12,783 bases of DNA. Origin: an uncultured Clostridia bacterium (GTDB lineage: Bacteria; Bacillota; Clostridia; Oscillospirales; Oscillospiraceae). Below, one piece after another: positions 7,501 through 12,783 of the stretch (the stretch's first letter is position 1; every line of letters begins with the position of its first letter). A model generated the notes under the pieces. That model did no database searches, was not told the DNA's origin, and was given only the letters and a program-made list of their open reading frames with translations. The translations under genes were made by a program, and so were the position numbers. The stretch spans positions 1-12,783 of the forward strand of contig CAMEMX010000025.1 in NCBI GenBank assembly GCA_945927915.1. The letters are read 5' to 3'.

Positions 7501-10040
7501 TCGATCCCGCGACTGCGCGCGGTACCCTGCTGAACTACGAGGTCAAGTCCGGCGAGTTTACCGATGACGGCAAGCAGTATACCTTTGCCGGCGAACCCAC
7601 GTCTGTCGGCGTCGAGGCGGCCTATGCGCTTTCCACCGACATTATGATGGTCAACTCCACCGGCAAGATCTACGTCACGAAGGCCGACGGCACCGCACCC
7701 GGCAAGGTCGAGATCTATCAGGTCACCGCGGACGGAGAATCCGTCCTGCTCGGCACGACCAATGCCGCAGGCGTTCTGATCACGAACAAGCTCTGCCAGA
7801 CCGTCGGTGAGAGCTACACCATCTACGCCAAGGGCGAGGCGGGCTATTCCTTCCGCACCTCCGGCATGACCAACGGCATTGGCAGCAGCGACGTCACGCC
7901 GACCAACGTGCGTCTCAACGCGGTCGTCGATCCGACCACGACCCAGAGCATTACCTGGTTCAGCGCACCGGAATACACCGTTAAAAAGGCAGTCGTTCAG
8001 TACAAGGAGAGCGCTGACGCAAAGACCGATTCCGCGGAGTTCACGACCGTGACCGGCACGAGCAACCTCTATGCCTTCAATAACGGCGCAAGCGACAGCA
8101 ACGCTTCGCTTGTCAACACCGTCGTGCTTGAGGGACTGAAGCCCGGTACGACCTACACCTACCGCGTCGGCGACGGCGTCGAGGGTCATTGGTCCGCGCT
8201 GCGCCAGTTCACCACCACCGAGGAAGGCGCTGACACCACCTTCTTTGTCATGGGCGACGCGCAGCTTTCCGGCAGCGAGACCGCCGAATCCCCGACGGTC
8301 AAGCTGATGGAGCAGATCGCCGAGAACATCGGCAAGGAGAATGTTGACTTCGGCATCCAGACCGGCGACTTTATCGACATGGCGAACAGCCTGCCGCGCT
8401 GGAACCAGATCCTCGGCCTCTTTGGTGACGAGTATCCCTCCACGCCGGTCGTGCAGGTGCTCGGCAACCACGAATACTACGGCGATACGACTGGCAACCT
8501 TGCAAGCACCATCTTCGATCTGCCCGGCAAGGACTACTATTCCGTTGAATACGGCAACGTCTATGTTGCGGTCATCAACTGCAACGCGGATATTGAGTCC
8601 GCCGCAAATTGGCTCGTGGAGGACGCCGCGAAGAGCGATTGCACATGGAAGGTGCTGACGCTCCACCAGCCGCCTTACTACGCCAACCCGAAGGGCTCGT
8701 CCGCTCCTTACAACAAGGGCATTCCCGCCGCGGCGGAAGCTGCCGGGATCGACTTCGTCTTCTCCGGCCATGACCACGCCTACGCGCGCACCGAACCGCT
8801 GCTGGGCGGTGCGGTCAACGAGGATAACGGCATTGTCTACATGATCTGCGGCGACCTCGGCGAGAAGTCCCGCGACGTGAACTACAAGCCTGAGAACAAT
8901 CCTGATTTCCACTTTGCAAAGATCTCGCAGGACTATGATGCGGCCTATGTGCTCGTCAACACCACGAAGGACACGATGACCGTCACGGCCTACAACGCAG
9001 ACGGCACGGCGTTTGACACCTACACCAAGAAGATCGCCGACCAGCCCGTTGGTCCGGAAGATCCCACGCAGGAAGAGCACACCTACAGCTATGACCGCGA
9101 GACCGGCAAGCTGACCTGCACGGGCGCCGACTGCGGTCAAGAAGCGCCGGAGAACTACACCGGCTGGGCGACCGACAGCGTCAGCGGCAAGAGGATGTAC
9201 TTCCTTGCGGGCAACTACAAGACCGGCTGGTTCCAGCTTGGCGATGAGCTGTATCACTTCGACGAGAAGACCGGCGAGGAGCACAAGCTCACCGTTCTGG
9301 AGGATGTCAAGACCACCTGCGGTGAACAGGGCTACAAGGCTGTGGAATGCGAGTGCGGCGAGAAGTACACCATGGGTTACGCAAAGCCCGCGGGCCACAG
9401 CAACGAGGCGCATACCGACGCCAACGGCGAGACCTACTATGTCTGCACCGTCTGCGGACGGATCTCCCACTATGACCTGACCTTCGTCGACGTCAACGAC
9501 AGCGACTGGTTCGCGCCGTATGTTGACCAAGCGGTGAAGGCGGGGCTCTTCGGCGGCAGAAGCGCGGTCATCTTTGACCCGAACACCCCGATGAGCAGAG
9601 CGGAGCTTGTCAGCGTTCTGTGGAGAAATGCCGGCTCTCCCGGCTACAGCGAGGTCGGCCACACGCCGTTCGACGATTGCAGAGTCGGCGCATGGTACAC
9701 CGCCGCGGTCAACTGGGCTGCGAGCGAGGGCATTGTCAACGGTGTTGGCGATAACCTGTTTGACCCCGAAGGCTACATCACCCGTGAGCAGATCGTGACG
9801 GTCTTCTACCGTTACGCCAACTACGCCAAGATGGACACCTCGGAGCGTGCGGACATCACGAAGGACTTCAGCGATGCCGACAAGGTCTCCGACTACGCGA
9901 AGGACGCGATGTCCTGGGCGGTTGCCGTCGGACTCATCCGCGGCGATCGCGGCAACATCAAGCCGCTCGACCATGCGAGCCGTGCGGAGGTTGCCACGAT
10001 GGTGATCCGTTTCGTCGATCTGGATAAGACTGCGGAATAA
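4560..10040 (+). CDS. giant S-layer-anchored protein: phosphodiester glycosidase + purple-acid-phosphatase-like metallophosphoesterase
   Basis: An 1826-residue exported protein; GGAGG (4549-4553) lies 6 nt before ATG 4560. Modules in order: signal peptide 1-28 (cleavage after AAFA); NAGPA-type phosphodiester glycosidase about 45-305 (ATNADYYN 135-142, PRNSIG from 216, DGGGSAT from 264); Ig-like Big_2-type domain about 308-385; two-part carbohydrate-binding-like region about 500-785 (starting near WDFEPD, ending LDNFRVVYG); Ig-like domain about 790-895; cohesin-like beta-sandwich about 895-1015; a further Ig-like module; purple-acid-phosphatase N-terminal fibronectin-like domain about 1115-1222; metallophosphoesterase 1226-1500 with GD (D1233), GDFID (D1270), GNHE (N1303, H1304), H1369 and GHDH (1403-1406), so the metal ligands are complete; cell-wall-binding-type repeat near 1540-1577 (TGWFQLGDELYHFD); cysteine-pair module about 1580-1640; three SLH repeats about 1641-1822. 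The two enzymes suggest stepwise attack on sugar-phosphate diesters. The substrate is unknown. It is divergent from the CotH-SLH gene. Confidence 0.93.
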   Translation: MKQRILKRMTCFLLTAAMLLSLVPAAFAADQAHGFTPPASKVVISETDYTLTKGVTETQVILNNAEGSAQVYGYLTNIAPGASVKFKASYGGYYSEGSTPESRAEAAKNLPWDLRTTTGQAADYEKATGETVIMATNADYYNMQTAQCCGYLIMEGNVVQTSGGSAEPYFAVLKDGTYAIRDYGTPTDDVEEAISGPFYLLRNGEIVVGQDNALAPRNSIGLKADGTVVTFLVDGRAGISAGMSVYDVAEVLKSQGVVDAIYLDGGGSATIASRHEGSDKLSIQNHPSDGPERVVASTLLMVSTAEETGTFDHAALSPKNEVYIAGAEVQFLANGVDAGGYPADIPTTAKWSIADTSYGTIDSTGLFKSNGKCGIVTVNLINSNKIVGTTSIQIQEPDEVFFPADSLNLAFNTTTDLDLTVKYQSRIVNLGGVVLDWEIVSKTEGVEADGIGKMNGNLFTTVKAKQTLQAEITVSYTRTDSTVLGDTIAVEIGRMPQVIWDFEPDTQGKLIQCGNYDWGNTSYGNSFGDENMELTFIDWNDETNLPATTTRRGPFQFGGTYIGNNADQTYTPACYVFGSAGYEFFTWHTGYMQQNSATAEVVSADNGEVRFGDYALRVNYDYTNLNPGYKNVNQYLYYSDTSEEAKSDIFAGRALDGAPSGLGLWVYAPEGTPNYWIWTQIGYYDAASETYKRAYIHFTTQEGRSIQYNGIYWDGWMYCEADLTPYAKYITPEHPLKIVNGMPVLLLTFIPGGSANENGTKIPMGDFAKGSIYLDNFRVVYGDTLDDMESPVVTDLSANGKTLGAETTTLLNSTVSISASFSDPVSDNATGIKTEKTSLYIDGFKQTLRKSTETEAAALVTLPNGTHSVTLTVADGFGNVTKVTRYISISDKNSTLGMVSLNGESAAMLGETYTLTLDVADSDKVSEVSATITLNDSFGEPTITFENGYTGTASVENGKLSIHAAAEKPKSGTVAKITFAVDPATARGTLLNYEVKSGEFTDDGKQYTFAGEPTSVGVEAAYALSTDIMMVNSTGKIYVTKADGTAPGKVEIYQVTADGESVLLGTTNAAGVLITNKLCQTVGESYTIYAKGEAGYSFRTSGMTNGIGSSDVTPTNVRLNAVVDPTTTQSITWFSAPEYTVKKAVVQYKESADAKTDSAEFTTVTGTSNLYAFNNGASDSNASLVNTVVLEGLKPGTTYTYRVGDGVEGHWSALRQFTTTEEGADTTFFVMGDAQLSGSETAESPTVKLMEQIAENIGKENVDFGIQTGDFIDMANSLPRWNQILGLFGDEYPSTPVVQVLGNHEYYGDTTGNLASTIFDLPGKDYYSVEYGNVYVAVINCNADIESAANWLVEDAAKSDCTWKVLTLHQPPYYANPKGSSAPYNKGIPAAAEAAGIDFVFSGHDHAYARTEPLLGGAVNEDNGIVYMICGDLGEKSRDVNYKPENNPDFHFAKISQDYDAAYVLVNTTKDTMTVTAYNADGTAFDTYTKKIADQPVGPEDPTQEEHTYSYDRETGKLTCTGADCGQEAPENYTGWATDSVSGKRMYFLAGNYKTGWFQLGDELYHFDEKTGEEHKLTVLEDVKTTCGEQGYKAVECECGEKYTMGYAKPAGHSNEAHTDANGETYYVCTVCGRISHYDLTFVDVNDSDWFAPYVDQAVKAGLFGGRSAVIFDPNTPMSRAELVSVLWRNAGSPGYSEVGHTPFDDCRVGAWYTAAVNWAASEGIVNGVGDNLFDPEGYITREQIVTVFYRYANYAKMDTSERADITKDFSDADKVSDYAKDAMSWAVAVGLIRGDRGNIKPLDHASRAEVATMVIRFVDLDKTAE

Positions 10041-10061
10041 TCCACACAGGATAAGCAAAAT

Positions 10062-10094
10062 GGGTGCGCTGCGAAAGCAGCGCACCCTGTTTTT
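10062..10094. terminator. bidirectional Rho-independent terminator
   Basis: GGGTGCGCTGC (10062-10072) and GCAGCGCACCC (10077-10087) form a perfect 11-bp stem closed by a GAAA tetraloop. On the plus strand TGTTTTT follows; on the minus strand ATTTTGC follows. It therefore ends both the giant surface protein mRNA and the convergent germination operon, whose last stop codon (10093-10095) overlaps its edge. Confidence 0.95.
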
Positions 10095-10653
10095 ACGGAC
10101 ACTCCGGCGCAGGACGGTGGGTTCTGCGGATAGGAAACGACCCGGTACCGTCACCGACCATGTTGCGGTATTGCCCCGCCAGATGGCGCCATGTGTGCTT
10201 ATCCAGCGTGCCCGTCTGGGGAAGGTCGGCGGCGCGTTGCAGCCAGATCAGCCCCTGCGCGGTCGGCTCGTCGAGCGTGCCGGTCACGGCAAAGGCCGGC
10301 ATATCATAATATAGCTGCGCAAGTGCTTTCAGCATCCCCTGCACGAGATACAGATGCAGGTTTTTTGAGCCGCGCTCAAGGAGCTGATATGGCCGCAGCA
10401 CGATCTGCAGGGCCGCCGCCTCGCTCCGCAGAACAAGCTCGTGTTCATATGCTCTGACAAGAGCGTCCCAAGTCTTCTGGTCCGTCACGCCGCTTTGCGG
10501 CAGGGACTGCCGCCGCTGAAATTCCCTGACCGCCTCGTGCGTTTCCTTGCCGTAAATGCCGTCCCGTCCAAGCCCCTGCTCCGGCAGGAGCGTGCGCAGC
10601 ATGGTTTGCAGGTCGTGGATGGGTGCGTATTCCGGTGGTTTTGCAAAGCTCAT
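10093..10653 (-). CDS. peptidoglycan-binding protein (two PG_binding_1 domains), last gene of the germination operon
   Basis: A 186-residue protein without signal peptide and without any visible catalytic domain. Residues about 10-68 form one PG_binding_1 domain (LQTMLRTLLP, DGIYGKETHEAVREFQ, GVTDQKTWDAL). Residues about 97-160 form a second, more diverged one (LVQGMLKALA, GTLDEPTAQGLIWLQ, GTLDKHTWRHL). The last 20 residues are basic and Pro-rich. The start has a perfect GGAGG (10661-10665) 7 nt upstream, and the gene follows the SleC catalytic gene after 14 nt. By context it should bind spore cortex or cell wall peptidoglycan and help or direct the SleC-type enzyme. Lack of an export signal fits a protein made in the sporulating cell and laid down inside the spore layers; this is inference. 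Confidence 0.88.
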   Translation of the reverse strand: MSFAKPPEYAPIHDLQTMLRTLLPEQGLGRDGIYGKETHEAVREFQRRQSLPQSGVTDQKTWDALVRAYEHELVLRSEAAALQIVLRPYQLLERGSKNLHLYLVQGMLKALAQLYYDMPAFAVTGTLDEPTAQGLIWLQRAADLPQTGTLDKHTWRHLAGQYRNMVGDGTGSFPIRRTHRPAPECP

Positions 10654-10667
10654 GATCCGTCCTCCTG

Positions 10668-11801
10668 TTATGAGAAATCCGTGTCGCCGAGACTGAGCAC
10701 CTCGCCGGGGAACTGCGACAGCGGAAGCTCCGGTTCACGGATGAGCGTGATGGCGCGGTTATACAGCGCGTTCCACGTCTGCGGGCCGACGATGCCGTCC
10801 TGCGGCAGACCCTCAAAGCGCTGGAACGCGATGACTGCCTCCTGTGTCCGCGGCCCGAAGATCCCGTCGACCGCGACGGGCGGGATGGATGGTACGTATT
10901 CCGACATGACGCGCAGCATATATTGCAGTTGGCTGACCTTCTGCCCGCGGCTGCCCGATTGCAGGCTGTTCGGCGCCTGCCAGTTGATCGCGTAAAAGGT
11001 CTGCCCCTGGGATTCCAGCTCCGCAAGATTCGTCACGCCGACATACAGCCGCACGAGCTGATACCACGTCGCCTGCCCGATGATCCCGTCCGGCGTCAGG
11101 TTGAAGATCTCCTGAAAGCGGCGTACGGCGTTCTCCGTCTGCTGGCCGAAGATACCGTCGGTCGCGACGCGCTGGATCGCGGGATAGTTCTGCCCGATGC
11201 GGTTGAGCATGACCTGCGCCTGCACGACACTCGGTCCCTGGGAACCGCGGCGCAGCGGCGTACCCGGGTAGGAGGGGGTGTAGCCGCGCACCGGCGCGTC
11301 GTTGACAAGCTCGATGTTGTTGCCGTAATAGCGCCGGAGGATCTGCAGCGAATTCAGCCCCTGCTGCGCAAGCGCCTGCGAGCCCCACTGGCTCAGGCCC
11401 TCACAGGTGACTGTCGTGCCGTTGCAGAATTTTGCCGCGAGCGGCTCGACAAAGCCCATGCGGCGGATGTAATCGTTGAATATACTGTCCGTGATCCGCG
11501 AGACGCTGTCAAAATAGTTCCTGCCGTTGATGAATTTCTGGTCGATCGCCGTCGACGAGGTGATGTCGAAATCATAGCCGCGGCTGCGGTAAAACTCCGT
11601 GTAAACACGGTTGAGCGCGAAGGAAATGATCGCAAGAATATTCGCCGTCAGCGCGCTGTCGTCCCACGTCGGGTAGATCTCGCTGGAGGCAACGTTTTTC
11701 ACATAGTCCACGAACGGCACACGGACGTTTGCTGCGGCTGAATCCGGCGGGCCGAGATGTACGGTGATGTTTTCGGGGATGTACGGTAATACCTCCGGCA
11801 T
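10668..11801 (-). CDS. sleC: SleC-type spore cortex-lytic enzyme, catalytic part (SpoIID-like + two peptidoglycan-binding domains)
   Basis: A 377-residue protein. Residues about 8-170 match the catalytic domain of clostridial SleC, which is related to the SpoIID/LytB lytic transglycosylases: YVKNVASSEIYPTW (33-46), with E41 at the place of the SpoIID catalytic Glu; ANILAIISFALNRVYTE (53-69); DITSSTA (79-85); and the tail GLSQWGSQALAQQG (135-148) with ILRRYYG (154-160). C126 and C133 may pair. Two PG_binding_1 domains follow at about 188-255 (DGIFGQQTENAVRRFQ) and 285-350 (DGIFGPRTQEAVIAFQ). SleC of Clostridium perfringens and C. difficile is a germination enzyme that degrades cortex peptidoglycan after Csp proteases remove its propeptide; it has one such binding domain. 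The prodomain is a separate ORF here, in the same frame, ending 3 nt upstream. The ATG at 11801 has only a weak AGG 11 nt upstream. Identity is firm, mode of activation unknown. Confidence 0.9.
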   Translation of the reverse strand: MPEVLPYIPENITVHLGPPDSAAANVRVPFVDYVKNVASSEIYPTWDDSALTANILAIISFALNRVYTEFYRSRGYDFDITSSTAIDQKFINGRNYFDSVSRITDSIFNDYIRRMGFVEPLAAKFCNGTTVTCEGLSQWGSQALAQQGLNSLQILRRYYGNNIELVNDAPVRGYTPSYPGTPLRRGSQGPSVVQAQVMLNRIGQNYPAIQRVATDGIFGQQTENAVRRFQEIFNLTPDGIIGQATWYQLVRLYVGVTNLAELESQGQTFYAINWQAPNSLQSGSRGQKVSQLQYMLRVMSEYVPSIPPVAVDGIFGPRTQEAVIAFQRFEGLPQDGIVGPQTWNALYNRAITLIREPELPLSQFPGEVLSLGDTDFS

Positions 11802-11804
11802 GGC

Positions 11805-12191
11805 TCACAACGCCTGCGGCGTAATGTCGACGACCTCGGTCATCGTAAAGGTGTCCGGATGCTCGCCGAGCGGCATCATCTCTACGTCCTGTTCGCTGAT
11901 GATCCCGGCAAAAATCTGCAATTTTTCGATCAAAACCCGGTCAAAACCGGAACGGTCGACCAGAATATTGACGTCGGTGAATGGCGTCGGAAGTCCCGGA
12001 GAGAGACTTTCGCTTTTGTTCGGCGCGCTGATGCGGATCGGTGTGGTTCTTCCGCTTCGGTCGGTGATCCGAGTCGCGATCAGACGCGCGCCGTTGTCGC
12101 CCTGCTCCGTGACGGAGACCGTCGCGCCGGAGACGGGCAGCTCCGCCGCAGAAGTATAGGCCCGAACGACCAGATAACCGTCTGCTGCCAT
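11805..12191 (-). CDS. SleC prodomain-like protein encoded as a separate ORF
   Basis: A 128-residue protein resembling the N-terminal pre-pro region of clostridial SleC: GYLVVRAYTSAAELPVSGA, a TDRSGRTTPI strand-turn, a PFTDVNILVDRSGF stretch, and IFAGIISEQDVEMMPL. The pattern suggests a small beta-sandwich (transthyretin or CNA-B-like fold). In SleC this region keeps the enzyme inactive until a Csp protease cuts it off. Here it ends in TGA (11805-11807); the next codons in the same frame are GCC and then the ATG of the catalytic protein. It might act as a separate inhibitor or chaperone, or be joined by read-through. The start has GGAGG (12198-12202) 6 nt upstream. No signal peptide is present. 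Confidence 0.82.
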   Translation of the reverse strand: MAADGYLVVRAYTSAAELPVSGATVSVTEQGDNGARLIATRITDRSGRTTPIRISAPNKSESLSPGLPTPFTDVNILVDRSGFDRVLIEKLQIFAGIISEQDVEMMPLGEHPDTFTMTEVVDITPQAL

Positions 12192-12202
12192 AAAGCACCT
12201 CC

Positions 12203-12289
12203 TTACATTACACCGCGAACAAGCCGCACAATGGCGGCTGTCATCGCGGTCACGGCATAGTCTATGCAGGGCAGCGCAAAATGGTGCAT
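12203..12289 (-). CDS. candidate 28-residue micro-ORF in the germination operon
   Basis: An ATG at 12289 opens a 28-codon frame ending in TAA at 12203. The ATG shares one base with the stop of the upstream gene (TGATG), and the stop directly joins the ribosome binding site of the SleC prodomain gene (TAAGGAGG). The peptide begins MHHFALP, has a hydrophobic centre (CIDYAVTAMTAAIV) and ends in RLVRGVM, so it could lie in a membrane. There is no Shine-Dalgarno, so it would need coupled re-initiation. The frame may be accidental; only conservation or ribosome data would settle it. Confidence 0.35.
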   Translation of the reverse strand: MHHFALPCIDYAVTAMTAAIVRLVRGVM

Positions 12290-12720
12290 CAGAGGAATTG
12301 CTTCATCTGGTTGCAGTTGGCCTGCTCGGTTTGCAGAAGACGCCTGGAGAGCGTGGAGACCTTCGGATCGAGCACGCCCATCGTGCGGAGGTTCTGCATA
12401 CTTTTTATCATCCCGCGCGTATTGCCCTGAAGCATCATCTCTGCGATCTTCGCCGTCGGATCCAGACTTGTGCGCACGCGCATCTTCGCCGAGAGCATCG
12501 AGCCATAGCGTGCGACAGGACTAATGTTGCGTGCCTTTCCGCCGCGCTCGCGCAGCAGACGGTCTGCCTCGGAATAGATGCTCTCGTATTCATTGAGCTG
12601 TGAGCGCAGCGCATTGCGGAAATCACGGTTGACCGTCTCATTCATCACGCTTTTGATCCCATAGCAGCCCATCTGCGTGCTTCTGCGAATGGAATTGAGC
12701 ATGGAAATATCGTTTTCCAA
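12289..12720 (-). CDS. ferritin-like/DUF2383-like helical protein
   Basis: A 143-residue protein predicted to be almost entirely helical, without signal peptide. It resembles a short ferritin-like family common in clostridia (DUF2383-like): MGCYGIKSVMNET near the start, RSQLNEYESIYSEADRLL in the middle (residues about 39-56), AKIAEMMLQGNTRGMIKSMQ (about 89-108) and a final helix with LLQTEQANCNQMKQFL. Some Glu positions of di-metal ferritins may be kept, but I cannot place a full metal site. Translation most likely starts at TTG 12720, with a GGGGTGAT ribosome binding site ending about 6 nt upstream; the first in-frame ATG is codon 7. It is the first gene in the window of the germination operon, so a role in the spore is possible. 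Family assignment is from memory and moderate. Confidence 0.7.
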   Translation of the reverse strand: MENDISMLNSIRRSTQMGCYGIKSVMNETVNRDFRNALRSQLNEYESIYSEADRLLRERGGKARNISPVARYGSMLSAKMRVRTSLDPTAKIAEMMLQGNTRGMIKSMQNLRTMGVLDPKVSTLSRRLLQTEQANCNQMKQFL

Positions 12721-12783
12721 TCATATCACCCCGCCTTTAGCTTGGCGAAAGAGCGTGAATTTATGCGGAATAATTCATCAAGA

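Noticed and set aside
5319..10154. A 1611-codon open frame on the minus strand opposite the giant surface protein
   Set aside because: It is a shadow of the GC-rich third positions of the plus-strand gene. Its translation has low complexity (rich in Val, Arg, Gly, Asp), no recognisable domain and no ribosome binding site, while the plus frame has complete domains and motifs.
10923..11741. A 272-codon plus-strand frame opposite the SleC catalytic gene
   Set aside because: Arg/Val/Asp-rich shadow without domain; the opposite strand encodes conserved SleC motifs.
11799..11807. The TGA between the SleC parts as a simple sequencing error or a pseudogene
   Set aside because: An error cannot be excluded, but the catalytic ORF has its own ATG two codons later and both parts lack further damage. 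I also recall clostridia with the two parts as separate genes, so a real split is more likely.
12738..12766. Possible sigma-G-like promoter on the minus strand (GCATA, 17 bp, CAAGCTA)
   Set aside because: One mismatch in a loose consensus, and the predicted start would fall at the ribosome binding site. The context is attractive, but the evidence is too weak to call it.

Overview
The window is GC-rich, densely packed DNA from a spore-forming Gram-positive anaerobe, most likely a gut-type Clostridia (Oscillospiraceae-like). That placement is my inference. It rests on CotJ-type spore coat genes, a SleC-type cortex-lytic germination locus, two secreted proteins ending in triple S-layer homology (SLH) modules, strong AGGAGG ribosome binding sites and sigma-A-like promoters. 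I see no rRNA, tRNA, CRISPR array, transposase or phage gene.

Left part, all on the minus strand and read from right to left: a secreted CotH-kinase-fold protein with three SLH repeats (4151-1869), a MutT/Nudix hydrolase (1806-1426), a small basic protein of unknown function with its own very good promoter (1355-1125), a fused CotJA-CotJB coat protein (1088-597), and the manganese-catalase-like coat protein CotJC, cut by the window edge (593 to <1). A perfect 14-bp inverted repeat lies between the CotH and Nudix genes.

Centre: a 408-bp divergent intergenic region (4152-4559) carries a sigma-A-like promoter for each direction and a roughly 190-nt leader rich in inverted repeats in front of a 1826-residue secreted protein (4560-10040). 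This protein joins a NAGPA-type phosphodiester glycosidase domain, Ig-like, carbohydrate-binding-like and cohesin-like modules, a purple-acid-phosphatase-like metallophosphoesterase, a cell-wall-binding-type repeat, a cysteine-pair module and three SLH repeats. A strong bidirectional terminator (10062-10094) closes it.

Right part, minus strand, read from right to left: a ferritin-like/DUF2383-like helical protein (12720-12289), a candidate 28-residue micro-ORF (12289-12203), the SleC prodomain as a separate ORF (12191-11805), the SleC catalytic part with a SpoIID-like domain and two peptidoglycan-binding domains (11801-10668), and a protein made only of two peptidoglycan-binding domains (10653-10093). 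These look like one operon for spore cortex breakdown.

The most interesting points are: (1) a divergent pair of S-layer-anchored proteins, one with a protein-kinase-like CotH fold and one with two phosphoester-cleaving domains, which may form a surface phosphate writer/eraser or phosphoglycan-processing system; (2) a SleC split from its prodomain by one in-frame TGA with no clear ribosome binding site after it; (3) a CotJA-CotJB fusion; (4) the micro-ORF that exactly fills a gap in the germination operon.
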